A stretch of 55,487 nucleotides of DNA, taken from assembly GCA_013416795.1 (NCBI GenBank), contig RQSC01000892.1:1-55487 (forward strand), in the 5' to 3' direction. Positions within the stretch are counted from its first letter, which is position 1. Each line of letters opens with the position of its first letter. Below the pieces are notes generated by a model that was not told where the DNA came from, did no database searches, and was given only the letters and a program-made list of their open reading frames with translations. The position numbers and the translations under genes are program-made. Positions 41,354-51,479 of this stretch are shown one piece after another. The stretch comes from Prasinococcaceae sp. CCMP 1430 (taxonomy: Eukaryota; Prasinodermophyta; Palmophyllophyceae; Prasinococcales; Prasinococcaceae).

Positions 41354-42161
41354 CCGGCGCAGGCGTGGGCCAGGCGGCTCCACGGCGCACCTTTTAAAAA
41401 TACCTGTTCGTGGGCTACGAAGAGGATGGGGGCGCCTACGGCGCGCGACCGCCCCCCCTGGCCGCCGCGACACCCACCTGCTGCGCTCCGCTGCGCGTCG
41501 GCGTCGGAGTGCTCGCTGAGAGCCCTCTCAGTCTTGACACAGTCGTGAGCCGGTCACTGAGCAGCGCCCTCGAAAACGCTATTTTCAAGGGGCATTTCGT
41601 CGACAAAGCATTTCACCATCAGCGCTCGTCATTGATAAGTTTATCCGAAATGGCGGCACGAGGCTGAGCCACGTCGCACACAAAAAAGGGGCCCGCCGCC
41701 GGCCGCCTGTGCGGTGCTGAGCGCTCTGTCTGCCGGCGCTGCCGCCGCGCTGCAGGGCCGGGCGGGGGGGGGGGGGGGCCCTTCACGCGCGCTGGGGGAA
41801 CCGTCCCTATCAAAAAGCATGGGGGCGTGCGTGTACTGTACCATCAGTCAGATGCATGTATTGTAATTGCAATGGCCAGCGCCACTTTCTCGCATGCGCG
41901 CGCCGACGAGCAGAGGCACACAAACTTAGGAGGAAGGTGGCGGGAAGAGGAGGGAAGGAGGGCAGATAGGAGGAAAAGGGAAGGGAGGGGGGCCGGCGGG
42001 CAGAGAGGGGAGGATGGGAGGGATCACACGCGTCGATATTGCCACCTGTGGCGCTCCTGCCGTTCACACACGTCGATATCGCCGCCCCTCGCTTGTGCAC
42101 ACACGTCGATACCGTTGATCTGCTCAGCAATCCACGGGTACCGCTCGATGGGCTCGCACGC
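41354..42161. other. Intergenic spacer with G15 run, purine tract and CGTCGATA repeats
   Basis: Convergent region between the peroxidase and the sulfotransferase. It holds a 15-G run (41764-41778), a half palindrome TACCATC (41839-41845), a long purine-rich tract (about 41927-42022) and three copies of a CACACGTCGATA-like motif (cores at 42031, 42071, 42104). Small open frames here look non-coding. Confidence 0.5.
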
Positions 42162-43586
42162 CTACTTAGCGACGTTGCTTGCAGTCTCGGCTCTCCTGCG
42201 TTCTCTCTCTTCGCGCCTCCGCTTTCTTTCGCCATCCAGTTGTCGGTACTCCGCGATGAATGATCCGGGAATGTTGCGCTCGTCGCCCCCCTCCGTCCTG
42301 GTACGCAGCGCCCACTTGATCGACGCCGCGATGCTCCTGACGGGCTGGTACGCCTCGCACTCATCAAACACGCTCAGCGTGTATTTCGGGGGCCCCGCGC
42401 TCGCGCCCTCGCAGCGCCGCTCGAGCTCCGCACTCGCCTTGGCGACACGCGCTGAGGCGCCCGACGCCGCAACGCGGTCCAAGTCTGGCCCAAACTTGCG
42501 CGAGAAATGCTCATAGATGGCCTGGTCAACCGTATTCAGCCTTTCAATCATCGTCACGTTGATTCCGGTGGCGAGCTCGTCGAGCTGCGGAGGGGTAGGC
42601 CATGGCTCGCCTCTCCTTACACGCTTTTGCCTCACCGAAAGGTACGCCATATCCTCAGGAGGGCGCCCCATCTTCTCGGCGAGCAGCGCAAACGAGTCAT
42701 CCATGCGCTCGGTGATCATCACCACATCGAATATATCGTCGAGGTCCTCTACGAAGGCGCGCACGTTGGCCGGATCATAGTGCCCTGGTGTGCCCCAGTG
42801 CGGGTAGCCCAGCTGGTGGGCGGTGCTGTCCGCGTAGCCATGGTCGAGCGGGGTAAAACTCGGCTGCAGCGAGTGATCGTACAGCAGGCGAATCATGTGG
42901 GCGAAGCTCGCTCCCTTCCCTCCCATGGCGTAGTCCGTAGCGGGATCCTTCCAACGGTACCCAAAGTACTTGAGCGCCGACATCATGCGGCTGTGCGGCT
43001 CACGCACGACAGTCGCGACGAGCGCGCCGGTCACTAGGGACTGGCCGGCGATGCGCAGGCACTCCAGATCCCAGACCCCGTGCATGCAGAAGAGATCGTG
43101 CGGCGGCGAGCCGTAGACCCTGTTGCCTGACAAGAGTTGCGCGAAGGGCTCCCTCGCGTTGGTATCGCAACGGGGGTTCATCGAAGTGTCCGCACCCGCC
43201 GGGGTGATGGGAAGCTGTCCCTCGATCATCGCGCGGTGCAGGAGCGTGGCACATACGGTAGATGATCCCGTCTTGTGCGTCTTGACGAAGACGGCACGCT
43301 TGGGCACGCGGACGGCAGGCAATGGGCCGCCCGGAGCAGGCAATCGGCCGACGGCCGCGTCACTCGCACCATACATACTGGTCGTGTTTGCGGCCGCTAT
43401 CACGCTTGCGGCCATGGCTGCACTCGCGCTCGCAGCCATGGGCGCGCTCGCGCCCACCGCGTCGCGCACGTTCACGCCGCGAGCGCGTTTGAGCGCGACC
43501 ATGGTCGCGAACACGAGCACGGCCGCGACCGTGAGCGCTCGCGCGCCGGCACGCCAGCGTGCCCTCAGAGCGCCGCTCGCGGCCAT
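42162..43586 (-). CDS. Galactose-3-O-sulfotransferase-like membrane sulfotransferase
   Basis: A single exon starting at the ATG at 43586. It has a short basic tail and one membrane anchor ('ALTVAAVLVFATMVAL'), an Ala/Met-rich stem, then the PAPS-binding 5'-PSB motif 'AVFVKTHKTGSSTVCATLL' and a 3'-PB-like 'VVREPHSRMMSALKYFGYRW'. These match the Gal3ST/cerebroside sulfotransferase family (KTHKTGSST signature), which sulfates galactose on glycolipids or glycoproteins in the Golgi. Further family-like parts are 'CMHGVWDLE', 'EDLDDIFDVVMITERMDDS' and 'LNTVDQAIYEHFSRKFG'. The C-terminus is a Lys/Arg/Glu-rich helix. In-frame sequence upstream of 43586 is Arg-rich and probably untranslated. The acceptor sugar is unknown. 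First of three sulfotransferases in a row. Confidence 0.85.
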   Translation of the reverse strand: MAASGALRARWRAGARALTVAAVLVFATMVALKRARGVNVRDAVGASAPMAASASAAMAASVIAAANTTSMYGASDAAVGRLPAPGGPLPAVRVPKRAVFVKTHKTGSSTVCATLLHRAMIEGQLPITPAGADTSMNPRCDTNAREPFAQLLSGNRVYGSPPHDLFCMHGVWDLECLRIAGQSLVTGALVATVVREPHSRMMSALKYFGYRWKDPATDYAMGGKGASFAHMIRLLYDHSLQPSFTPLDHGYADSTAHQLGYPHWGTPGHYDPANVRAFVEDLDDIFDVVMITERMDDSFALLAEKMGRPPEDMAYLSVRQKRVRRGEPWPTPPQLDELATGINVTMIERLNTVDQAIYEHFSRKFGPDLDRVAASGASARVAKASAELERRCEGASAGPPKYTLSVFDECEAYQPVRSIAASIKWALRTRTEGGDERNIPGSFIAEYRQLDGERKRRREERERRRAETASNVAK

Positions 43587-43969
43587 CCTGCCGCCCCCGC
43601 GCGCACGTCGAAGACGACCGGCAGGGAGCGCGGCCCAACGGGCGCGCGTCGGCGCGCGTCGGCGCGCGGCGCACCGTTCCCCGATCGCGCGCAACCAACG
43701 CGTACCGCTGATACCGAGATCCCCACCGAGGCGGCGAAGTACCCTCGTGCCACCCGCGCGCCCACCGTGGGCGCCGCGCTGGCGTGGGGGAGTGGTGTGG
43801 TGCACACCCATGGCGATTCCGCTGCGCATCGCGGGCAAAAGCCATGGCGTACGTCGACATCATCGGTGCACTCGGTGGCCACTGCTGCTAAGGGTGCGAT
43901 TAGTTTTACATTGCAAGAAGGCGCAAGCGCTCCCCAAGCGTGCCCGCGACCCGCCATCCTGCGCTTGGA
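43587..43969. other. Spacer between two minus-strand sulfotransferase genes
   Basis: GC-rich upstream DNA of the Gal3ST-like gene. An ACAcGCGTC-rich patch and AT-richer stretch (about 43895-43925 and 43970-44035) probably include its promoter and the 3' end of the next gene. No gene seen. Confidence 0.4.
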
Positions 43970-46257
43970 TTACAGCCACACACCACACGCGTCAAATGCG
44001 ATGTAAAACTGTACTGTATCACTTATTGGGGGTATTGTGGGAGTGGACACCATGGTGGAGGCTTGTTTGATGAGGCCCGCGGCGTCGCGTGCCGGCGTGT
44101 GCGGGTAGCACCTGTGGAGCACTGACTGATGCGGCGCTGTGCAAATTAGACAAGGGCGCGAGCGCGCTCTCACGTCTATCCCGTGCGCCCCGAGCGCGCG
44201 AAGGCTGCTGCTGGGCGACTTCGGAGGGTGCGCGTGGCGCGCACGATGTGCGCTCAGCGCCCGTGCGTGTTCACAGCGGTGCTCGTGTTCGTGCACGGCA
44301 CGCGTTGTCCCCACCCGTTGAAGGGCCTCTGATGGGCTGAGGGGCCACGCCTCAGCACCGGATCGGACTGCATTCCCATCGGTGGGCCACGGCAGCGCGC
44401 AAAATGGGGCAGCAGGCGTCAGCGGCTGGTGCCATCTCTGGCCAGCGCGTGCATCGGTGGGCCTCCGAGCGTGCGCGAACGAATGCGCGCCCGGGCGCTT
44501 TCGCCCGCCTCGAGGGCCACGCACCTCATCCGCGTCTGGTGCGCGAGAGAGCGCGGGCAGGAGAGCGTCGAACGGCGCGTAGATTGCCTCCAGCCGCGCT
44601 CGCAGGCGGCAGTCGATGCTACGCTCCTGTTCATAGGCCACCACATGCTCGGCGTTCGCATGCGGCACCTCGATGTCACGCAACGCACGTGCGGTGCGGG
44701 CACCTCGAGAAGGCGGCACAGGCCCGTCTCTGGCAAACCCGACGCGTCCCTCACCCGAGCGTGCATCGCCACCGGTGCGCCCGGTCATCAGGGCATCAAA
44801 CCTCTCCTGCGCGCCATCCTCGATGAATTGTACGACGCTGCTCCACGCGCGGTCCTTCTCGTCAGCGTCGTCCGCGAAGAGCTCGTTGAAGAATGACAAC
44901 TGGACGTGGTCGCGCGGAAAGTAGCGCATCCAGTGGTACAGTGCCGGCGCATACATCCCTCGGATGAGGCCGTGATGACGTGTCCTGCACACCCCGCCTG
45001 TCACCGTGGCCAGCGATTTCATGCAGGCGAACCAGCGGGCATGGGCGTCGGCGAGAGACGCGAACATCACGCCACTTGTGAGGCGACGACACGACGGGCC
45101 GGCGGCATGCAAGGTGTTCAATTCATCCTCCACCAATTTGTCGAGGTTCCTGTCGCACCTTTTGCCGCAATCTGAATTTCTCATGGAAAGAATGCGCGCG
45201 ACGGGCTCTCGCAGCAACCCCAGCACGCGCAAGTGGTTACCGGAGGCTCCGAGCGCGCAGGCCACACGCGAGGGGTACTGTACAGAATCGCACATACCGG
45301 TGGGGGTCTTCTCGAAGCGCACGTGCGCTGCGTCGTTCTGGCCGTCGATGCCACCATTGCAGTCGCGAAATGCGGCGCCGTACTGCGCGTTCGCAAGTGA
45401 CCGCGCAGTCAGCATCTACTGGCGTTCCGCACACGCCGGCGATGGGACGCAGCGTGCACGGGACAGGATGCTGCATGCGCGCATTCGAGCGTGCGGGCAC
45501 GCGCGCGCCTACCTTCCTGAGAGCCGCCAACGCTTCGCGCGTGTAAACGGCAGGGTCGACCGACGAGGAGTTGTACACTCCGTTCTGCACGCACATGCCG
45601 CCCGTGCATGCGGCGTCCACGGCCGCCTGGATCAGGCCGCGGATTGCGAAGGGCTTTGGTTTTCCTTTCGGCTTTTTGAGCTGCCAGCGGGTCCTGTCCC
45701 AGAAGTGCGCCTCGGCTCCTATGTGACAGGCCTGTGCAGGCGCGATCCGAAGCGAGGTGGCACATGCCGTCAGACGTGGTGAGCGCAGGTCGCCCCTGAG
45801 GCACACCGCGATTTAGGCTGCGATCTCGGTGACGCCTGCGCGGGCGCGGGCGCACTGACGCGCAAGACTGCGGGCGCGGCGCTGCTCGCACCTTCATCCT
45901 CCCCGGCCAGCTTTCCATCAGCCAATTCAGAGTGGTCGTGCCACTCTTCTGCGCGCCGATGCAGATCGAAGTAGGCATGCTTGCATCGATCTCAGCCGGC
46001 AGCTGCAGAGAATCCAAGGCTGAGGATTCGACGGATTCGCCGCACCCTGCGAGCGGGTACACGTCCACTGGGGGCACCCCCTCGGCTGGCGGCCAGGCCA
46101 GCGCCGCCACGAGCGGCACAGGCACGGGTACCGCCGGTGCGCCGGCGCGGGGCCATGCGAGGAGCGCTCCCGCGAGAAAGACCGTCACGAAGATCGCCAA
46201 CGCGGCGCGATACGCCCACCACCGCGGCTGAGCTGGTGCCACCAGAGCAGCACCCAT
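43970..46257 (-). CDS. Type II membrane sulfotransferase (PAPS-dependent), three or more exons
   Basis: Exons complement 45892-46257, 45513-45710 and 43970-45415 (C-terminal extent uncertain). Start is the ATG at 46257. A membrane anchor ('RAALAIFVTVFLAGALLAW') is followed by the 5'-PSB motif 'SICIGAQKSGTTTLNWLM', then 'AHFWDRTRW', 'RFEKTPTGM' and the 3'-PB region 'LRVLGLLREPVARILSMR'. 'LIRGMYAPALYHWMRYFPRD' and 'VQLSFFNELFAD' are typical of Golgi carbohydrate sulfotransferases. The acceptor of intron 1 is ambiguous (45710 fits phase; the usual KE-x-HFF Glu would be lost). The last about 180 codons are low-complexity, and a strong donor (GAG|gtgcgtgg at 44525) suggests a final intron there. 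The acceptor sugar is unknown. Confidence 0.75.
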
Positions 46258-47073
46258 GTTCGCACGGGCGCAGTGGCCGCGGCCGCGGCCGCGCGTTGCA
46301 GGTACGCAACCGGGTGACCTCGGTAGGGGCGACGGAGCCTGCGGGGGAGGGGGGGGGGGGGAAGCGGCCACGCGCGGCCCGCAGACCCCCGAGCGCCCGT
46401 AGACACGCACGCGACGGACTTGCGCGGGCGCTGGGTGCCGCAGGCGAGTCAGATCCGTAGGTGGGCGCTTGCGCCTCGGGAAGCGCCGATCGCCCGCCGG
46501 CGCCCTGGGCCAGCAGGGGGTTCTCCTTCGCCCGCGCGCTGCGCTGCCCCGGTCCGGGCGCAGGGCGCGCGGTGATCGGCACCCGACGGGCCGGGCGGGC
46601 AGGGCGTTGGGCGGTGACCAAGCTGGCGAGAGATGGACGGAGGCGGCCGGGGGGCGGCGCCTGCCGCCTGCGCCCGGGCAGTGACGTGTGGCCCCATTGC
46701 GCGCTCTCTAGATCTGGTTGCCGCACGTGCGCGTGTGGCCATCGTCGCGTTCCCCGCGTTCCCCGAGCCGCCAATTTCCCCAAAAAACAGAGTGTGTGCG
46801 CGGTGCAAGGCCTCGCAGGCTTGCAAATCCGCCGAGGCGAACACGCATGCGCTTTGATGAGGAGCCGGTCCCGGAGCCCTGTGCCCCGATCGCGGAGGCG
46901 CCCGCGCAGCCTCGTGGCGGGCACGCACCACGTGCGGCATGCGCGCGCCGAGGGGGGGCGGCAGAGCTCTCTCTTTCTGCGCGCGCGCGTGGCGTGTGAA
47001 TCAACCCCAACCCCCTCCACCACACACACACACACAGACACAGACACTTGAGCGCAAACGTGCAAGTGCGCGC
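46258..47073. promoter_or_regulatory. Divergent upstream region of two sulfotransferase genes
   Basis: About 800 bp between head-to-head start codons. It contains a 13-G run (46349-46361), GC-rich DNA with no convincing frame, and a CA-repeat (about 47021-47046) shortly before the plus-strand start. A promoter role is inferred from geometry. Confidence 0.4.
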
Positions 47074-48854
47074 ATGCCCCAGCCGCCGCGCCGCCGCGGA
47101 GCGCGGACGGCGCTGCGCTGCGCGAAGGGGCTGCTCGGTGTGGCAGCCCTGATGGCGCTGGCGACGGGATGCGCTGGGCAAGTCAGCGGCGCGTGGAGCA
47201 GCGACAATATCCCACCGGCGAACTTGACGGAGCGTCGTGCGCAGCTCATCGCAGACGACCGCAGGTGCGTGTATGTGTGCAAGCGCGCGGGCATGCTTGC
47301 ACCTGCATGCGTAAGCGCACCTTCTCTCACACGCACACACTTTATACACGCGTGATCTCCGCGCACGCGCTCATCCGTGCACATGCGCGACCGCGCACGC
47401 TTGTTCATCCACGCGTGCGCGGCGCAGGTGGCCTTCGGTGTACGTGGTCGGCGTGCAGAAGGGCGGCACGACCTCGATCGCACACTGGCTGTGGAAGGCG
47501 GGGCACTTCTGCCACCCCACGCTGCGCAGGGACGGCTCGAGGCTCGGTAGCTTCAGGCAGAAGGAGGCACGTGCCGCTTTCGTCTGCGTGTTCGTGTGTG
47601 CTTGCGTGCGTGCGCCCCTGTGCACGTGAAAATCAGCCCCTAACGCACATACGCACACACACGATAACATAGGTGCGCTTCTTCGATCACGAGGCGAATT
47701 ACGCGCGCGGATCTTCCGCGTACCTCGATCAGTGGCACCAATGCACCGTGGCGGAGCCGCGTTTCGACGCGTCGCCGATGTATCTGGCAACTGCAGGGAC
47801 GGCGCAGGTACGCCGTGCATGCGTGTGCGTGCGTACATATGTGCGCGTGCGCATGTGCGCGCGCATTTGCATGCGTAAAGCACCATGTGTGCGCCCGTGC
47901 TGGCGGCCATGTGCGCGCGCATGTGCTGACGAGTGGCGTCACGGCACAGCTCGCGCTGGCGACCATACCGTCAGCCGTAGCGGCGCACGTGCGCATCGTG
48001 GCCTCGTTGCGTGAGAGCGCAGAGAGGCGGTTGAGCCGCTACAATGACTACGTGCAAGCATGCGCACACAGCCGCAACCCGCACTCGAAGAAGTGCGCAC
48101 AAGTCCTACCGCACGGCGACGGCGACAGGACAAAGGCAGCCGTAAGGCTGCTGCGCGAGGGCGGATGCACGAGCACCGAGGCGTGTTTCAGGTCCTTCCA
48201 GGTGCGTGTGCGCGCGTGCTCGAGTGCTTGCTTGAGTGCTTGCTTGTGTGCGTGCGTGTGTGCGCACGCGTGTCTGCCCGTGTGCCTTGATAAGGACTTG
48301 CGCGCGCTGACGTGCTGGCACGCGCGATCTCGCACACGCGCACACACGTGCTGGCGCACACACGCTCCCAGGAGTGGGCGGAGTTCCTCGACATGAAGGG
48401 GCAGTACGGCGAGGGGGAGAATGAGATCTTCGCGTGGGTGGAACACCTGGCCGATTGGGCGGACGCGTTTGGGCGGGATAAGTTGCTGGTGCTCAACTTC
48501 GACGAGCTGACGCGGCGCGGCGACACGGCCATCCGCCGCCTCGAAGGCTTCGTCGGCATCAACGGCCAGTACGAAGAAGTCCCGCACGCCAACGAGCGCC
48601 CGAGCCCCCTCAAAATCCACCACGTGCCGTGCGATTACTGGGCCGAACATGGGCCAAAGCTCGACAAGGGGTACCAGCAGCTCTACAGGTGGCTACAGTG
48701 CTCCACCAACTCGGCCGGACCCGCGCCCCGGTCCGAGGCGGCGCCTTGGGGCGTCTTCGAGAGCGCGCTGGAGTCGGACGCGCGCTGCGGCGTACGCACA
48801 TTCAACGCCAGCGGCCTCGCGCCCACGCCTGGGGAGCGCTTTGCATGCGGCTGA
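47074..48854 (+). CDS. Secretory-pathway sulfotransferase, five exons, one GC-AG intron
   Basis: Exons 47074-47264, 47428-47566, 47673-47807, 47950-48201 and 48372-48854, all in phase. The protein begins with a basic tail and a hydrophobic segment ('AKGLLGVAALMALATGCAG'), then the 5'-PSB motif 'VVGVQKGGTTSIAHWLW', 'RQKEVRFFDHEANY' (family KE-x-x-FF), 'SPMYLATAGTAQ', the 3'-PB region 'VRIVASLRESAERRLSRYND', 'LLVLNFDELTRRGDTAIRRL' and a Cys-containing tail. These are PAPS-dependent sulfotransferase landmarks. Intron 2 starts with GC rather than GT (GAG|gcacgt, 47567) but no GT alternative keeps the frame. The introns are almost wholly alternating purine-pyrimidine DNA. The substrate is unknown; it is divergent from the neighbouring sulfotransferase. 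Confidence 0.85.
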
Positions 48855-49348
48855 GGACCGCCGTCCGCTGGCGGCGCCGCGCTTGCGTAGGGTAATCGCT
48901 GTCTTAGGATGCTCGTGGCCATGGGGTCATTGGGGTGGCAGGCTGGGCAAAGGGCTCGGAAAGTCTGAGCAGGATCAGACTTCGGCTCGCAGCATGCAGG
49001 TTGGATGCGCGCGCATCGCGGGGGCTTGTCATCGCCACTGCATAAGCTGCTGCCGCAGCCTTCGCCGCTGCAGCCTTCGCCGCAAGCCGCGCCACCTTCT
49101 CTAGCAACGAAGTCAGCAGGTGCGAAGGAACGGCAGCTCATAGTAGTTGACCGCTGTCTCTGAGTTACATGCCCATGGTCCGCTCTCTCCCGCGCCTAGC
49201 TAGTTGCGCGCTCCTGCCCAGGGCCCCTTCCCGTGCGAGCGACACCAGCAGTAATCCTGTGTATACAGTACGTAGTACGTGGCATCCCATGGTACGTACG
49301 TACTGCACTGACTGAGGATGGGCGTGGCCATTTGGGCGGCAGCAGCGA
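48855..49348. other. Spacer downstream of sulfotransferase
   Basis: It holds an Ala/Lys-coding-like GC stretch on the minus strand (about 49020-49100) that is probably chance. A TATACAGTACGTAGTACG-type AT-richer patch (about 49262-49305) rich in GTAC may be a 3' processing region. No gene is supported. Confidence 0.35.
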
Positions 49349-49755
49349 TCATCCAACGAGGCAGTCGGCGCCGACGGGGACGCACAGGGGCTCGCACACG
49401 CCGCCCCCGAGCGCGGAGGTGCACGCGTCCGCGCCCCGTGCGCCAAACGCGGCGCACGTCGGGGCGTGGGTCCGCGCTGACGGCAGGCAGAGCTTTGCGT
49501 TCCGCTTCTTCCCTCCCGAGTCCTTGAATTTGGGCGTGCGAAATGCGCATCCGTCCCTCAGGCACTTCTTGCGCTTCGACGAACGCGCCGCGCAGTCCGT
49601 CGGGGGAGGTGGCGCCTCTACATTGTCGCGCGCGAGCAGCGAGGCAACGCGGCACGAACCGCCGTGCCACTCACAGCCGGCTGCCGTGCCTGTGCCGCCC
49701 GCCACCGCGCATGCGGACTCCCCCATCGCACCCGCCGCGCAAGTCGCCTGCGCGT
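49349..49755 (-). CDS. Exon of a Cys-rich secreted-type protein (partial)
   Basis: An open frame after a splice acceptor-like CGCAG (ending at about 49756) reads about 135 residues with 14 regularly spaced Cys: 'ATCAAGAMGESACAVAGGTG', 'CEWHGGSCRVA', 'DCAARSSKRKKCLRDGCAF', 'NAKLCLPS', 'GGGVCEPLCVPVGADCLVG'. The C...C.W...C spacing resembles small disulfide-rich extracellular modules such as PSI domains, but I cannot name the family. No start codon with a signal peptide is visible; the 5' exon may lie between here and the beta-helix gene or be absent. It could be a pseudogene fragment. Confidence 0.4.
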
Positions 49756-49988
49756 CCGCGACGGCGCCCCATGCGTGCCACGTCGCCGCGCCGGGGCCAC
49801 CGACATTAGCTCGTGACGGTTCCTATTCATGTATTTGTGGATGTGCATGAGTGCATATGCCAGGGAGGGAAGGCGTGTGTGTGCTCGTCAGCGCCCTCCG
49901 CGTATGCGCGGGCGCTCGTGCATGCGCGCGCTCACACGCGTCCTACGGTATCAACGCACACACAGGCACACATACACACATGCACACA

Positions 49989-51032
49989 CTAAGCACACAC
50001 CCTCTTGTACTTCGCCATCTTCTTTGCCTTTTTCTTCTTCCTAGGATTTTTGCCTTCCTCATCACGACCGACACGGCCTGCCGCTGCTCTGTACGTGTGG
50101 CCACCGAGATTTCTGACAGCTTCTGGATGCGTGGGCTCGAAGTAGAGGTCATCCGCGACGCCCTGCGCGCCGTCGCCGAGCGCCAGATTGCCCTCAAAGG
50201 CACACCCTTCGAAGGTAACTCGCGGGTCCTCCCACGAGATGGACACGGCACCGCCGCCGGGGAATCCCGCCTCGTTGGCAACGAAAGAGCAATCTCGGAA
50301 GGTGACGTCCTTGCGCTGCGAGGCGCCCACGGCACCGCCACGGTGCTTTGCCTTGTTGCTCTCGAACACGCAGCCTACGAATTCGAGCGCGCCCGGGAGC
50401 TTGCCGTAGACGGCCCCGCCACCGCCCCTCGGCGCCTCATTACCCACAAAGCTGACGTTCTCGAAGCGGGCACGCCCTCCCGCATACACGACGACGGCCC
50501 CACCCCAGAGCCCGCCGCCGCCGGCCTTAGAGTCCTGCGCGAACTCCTCTAGCCGCAGCCGTTGGAGGTGCACCTCGGCGCCAGCGAGCGCGCGCTCCTC
50601 CTCGGATGCTTCCTCGTCGAAGTCGTACCCAAAAATTTCCTCGAAGAGCTTGAGCGCGCGGTGGCGCACGCGCCCCACAAGCGCGGGCGGCCTAAGCACG
50701 CACTCACCGCCCGCGCGCAGGTGCGAGCATTCGCCCGCCAGGACAACCGAGTGGCGTATAGACAGCTGGGTGTCCCAGTCGAGGATGTCGGAAACGATTG
50801 CGACGTGCTCAGCGCCTGCGTCGATCGCGGCGCGCAGCTCGCCAAACGTCGCTGCCGCCGCGTGCGTGGCTTGGAGCGCTTCTCCCGTGGCCGCAGCGGC
50901 TGCGCCGGCGGCACCGACAAGCACCGCTGCCAGTAGCGAGGGCCGAGCGGCTCGTCCCCGCGCCTGCCTGGCACACCCCCACGCGCGCGGAGTGCAAGCA
51001 AGTACTACCGGTAGGTCCCCGAGGGGCGGCAT
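49989..51032 (-). CDS. Secreted right-handed beta-helix (pectin lyase-like) protein
   Basis: A single frame from the ATG at 51032. A basic segment and hydrophobic core ('SLLAAVLVGAAGAAAAA') form a signal peptide or anchor. The body begins 'TFGELRAAIDAGAEHVAIVS', the usual entry to parallel beta-helix proteins that list an 'initial strand and rung', then repeated rungs: 'GAVVVYAGGRARFENVSFVG', 'GGAVYGKLPGALEFVGCVFE', 'GGAVGASQRKDVTFRDCSFV', 'GGAVSISWEDPRVTFEGCAF'. Each rung has G-G-A-V at the turn and F-x-x-C/V-x-F at the next strand. Such proteins bind or cut polysaccharides or act as adhesins; no catalytic set is visible. The C-terminus is very basic ('NPRKKKKAKKMAKYKR'). Confidence 0.7.
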   Translation of the reverse strand: MPPLGDLPVVLACTPRAWGCARQARGRAARPSLLAAVLVGAAGAAAAATGEALQATHAAAATFGELRAAIDAGAEHVAIVSDILDWDTQLSIRHSVVLAGECSHLRAGGECVLRPPALVGRVRHRALKLFEEIFGYDFDEEASEEERALAGAEVHLQRLRLEEFAQDSKAGGGGLWGGAVVVYAGGRARFENVSFVGNEAPRGGGGAVYGKLPGALEFVGCVFESNKAKHRGGAVGASQRKDVTFRDCSFVANEAGFPGGGAVSISWEDPRVTFEGCAFEGNLALGDGAQGVADDLYFEPTHPEAVRNLGGHTYRAAAGRVGRDEEGKNPRKKKKAKKMAKYKRVCA

Positions 51033-51479
51033 GCCGTGTGCTGCGCGCGCTGTGCCAGAGCCGTCGCGCCCTTTGGCATTTCTGTCTCCTCCCGCCAGCC
51101 CCCACAAGGCGAGGGTGAGCAGGCCGACGGCGCGCCTGCCAGCGCGTCGCCGGGGGAACCCGAAAAGTGGCTATGATCCTGTCATCGCACCTCAGTCCAC
51201 ACACGATACCATTTGAGCACCTACCTGGGTACGCGGACGGGGTGTGCGACCAAGCGTTCCTACGACGCTGATGAGGTGCGGACTGCGGGCGCATCTCCCC
51301 GGGGGGCGTCGGGGAGCGTGGGGCACAGCTCGCGCGGAGGGCGCGGCGGCCGCCGCGGGGCGGGGTGCGCGCGCGCGCGTGTGTCTCTGTGTGTGTTTCT
51401 ATGTTGGGCAGGTAGGGGGCGCAGGGGCGCGGCGCGCGGCGCGCAGGCGTGCGGACGAGCACAAACGGCGCCGGCGGCG
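51033..51479. promoter_or_regulatory. Divergent upstream region, beta-helix and DUF3245-like genes
   Basis: Between two start codons pointing apart. It includes an AT-richer patch (about 51170-51215, with ATACCATTTG) and a GT-rich stretch (about 51378-51410). A bidirectional promoter is inferred; no gene seen. Confidence 0.4.

Noticed and set aside
48048-48650. 200-residue minus-strand ORF
   Set aside because: Antisense to sulfotransferase exons and crossing an intron made of simple repeats.
48904-49107. Ala/Lys-rich minus-strand small ORF
   Set aside because: Low-complexity GCN/AAG composition, no start context or neighbours to support a gene.
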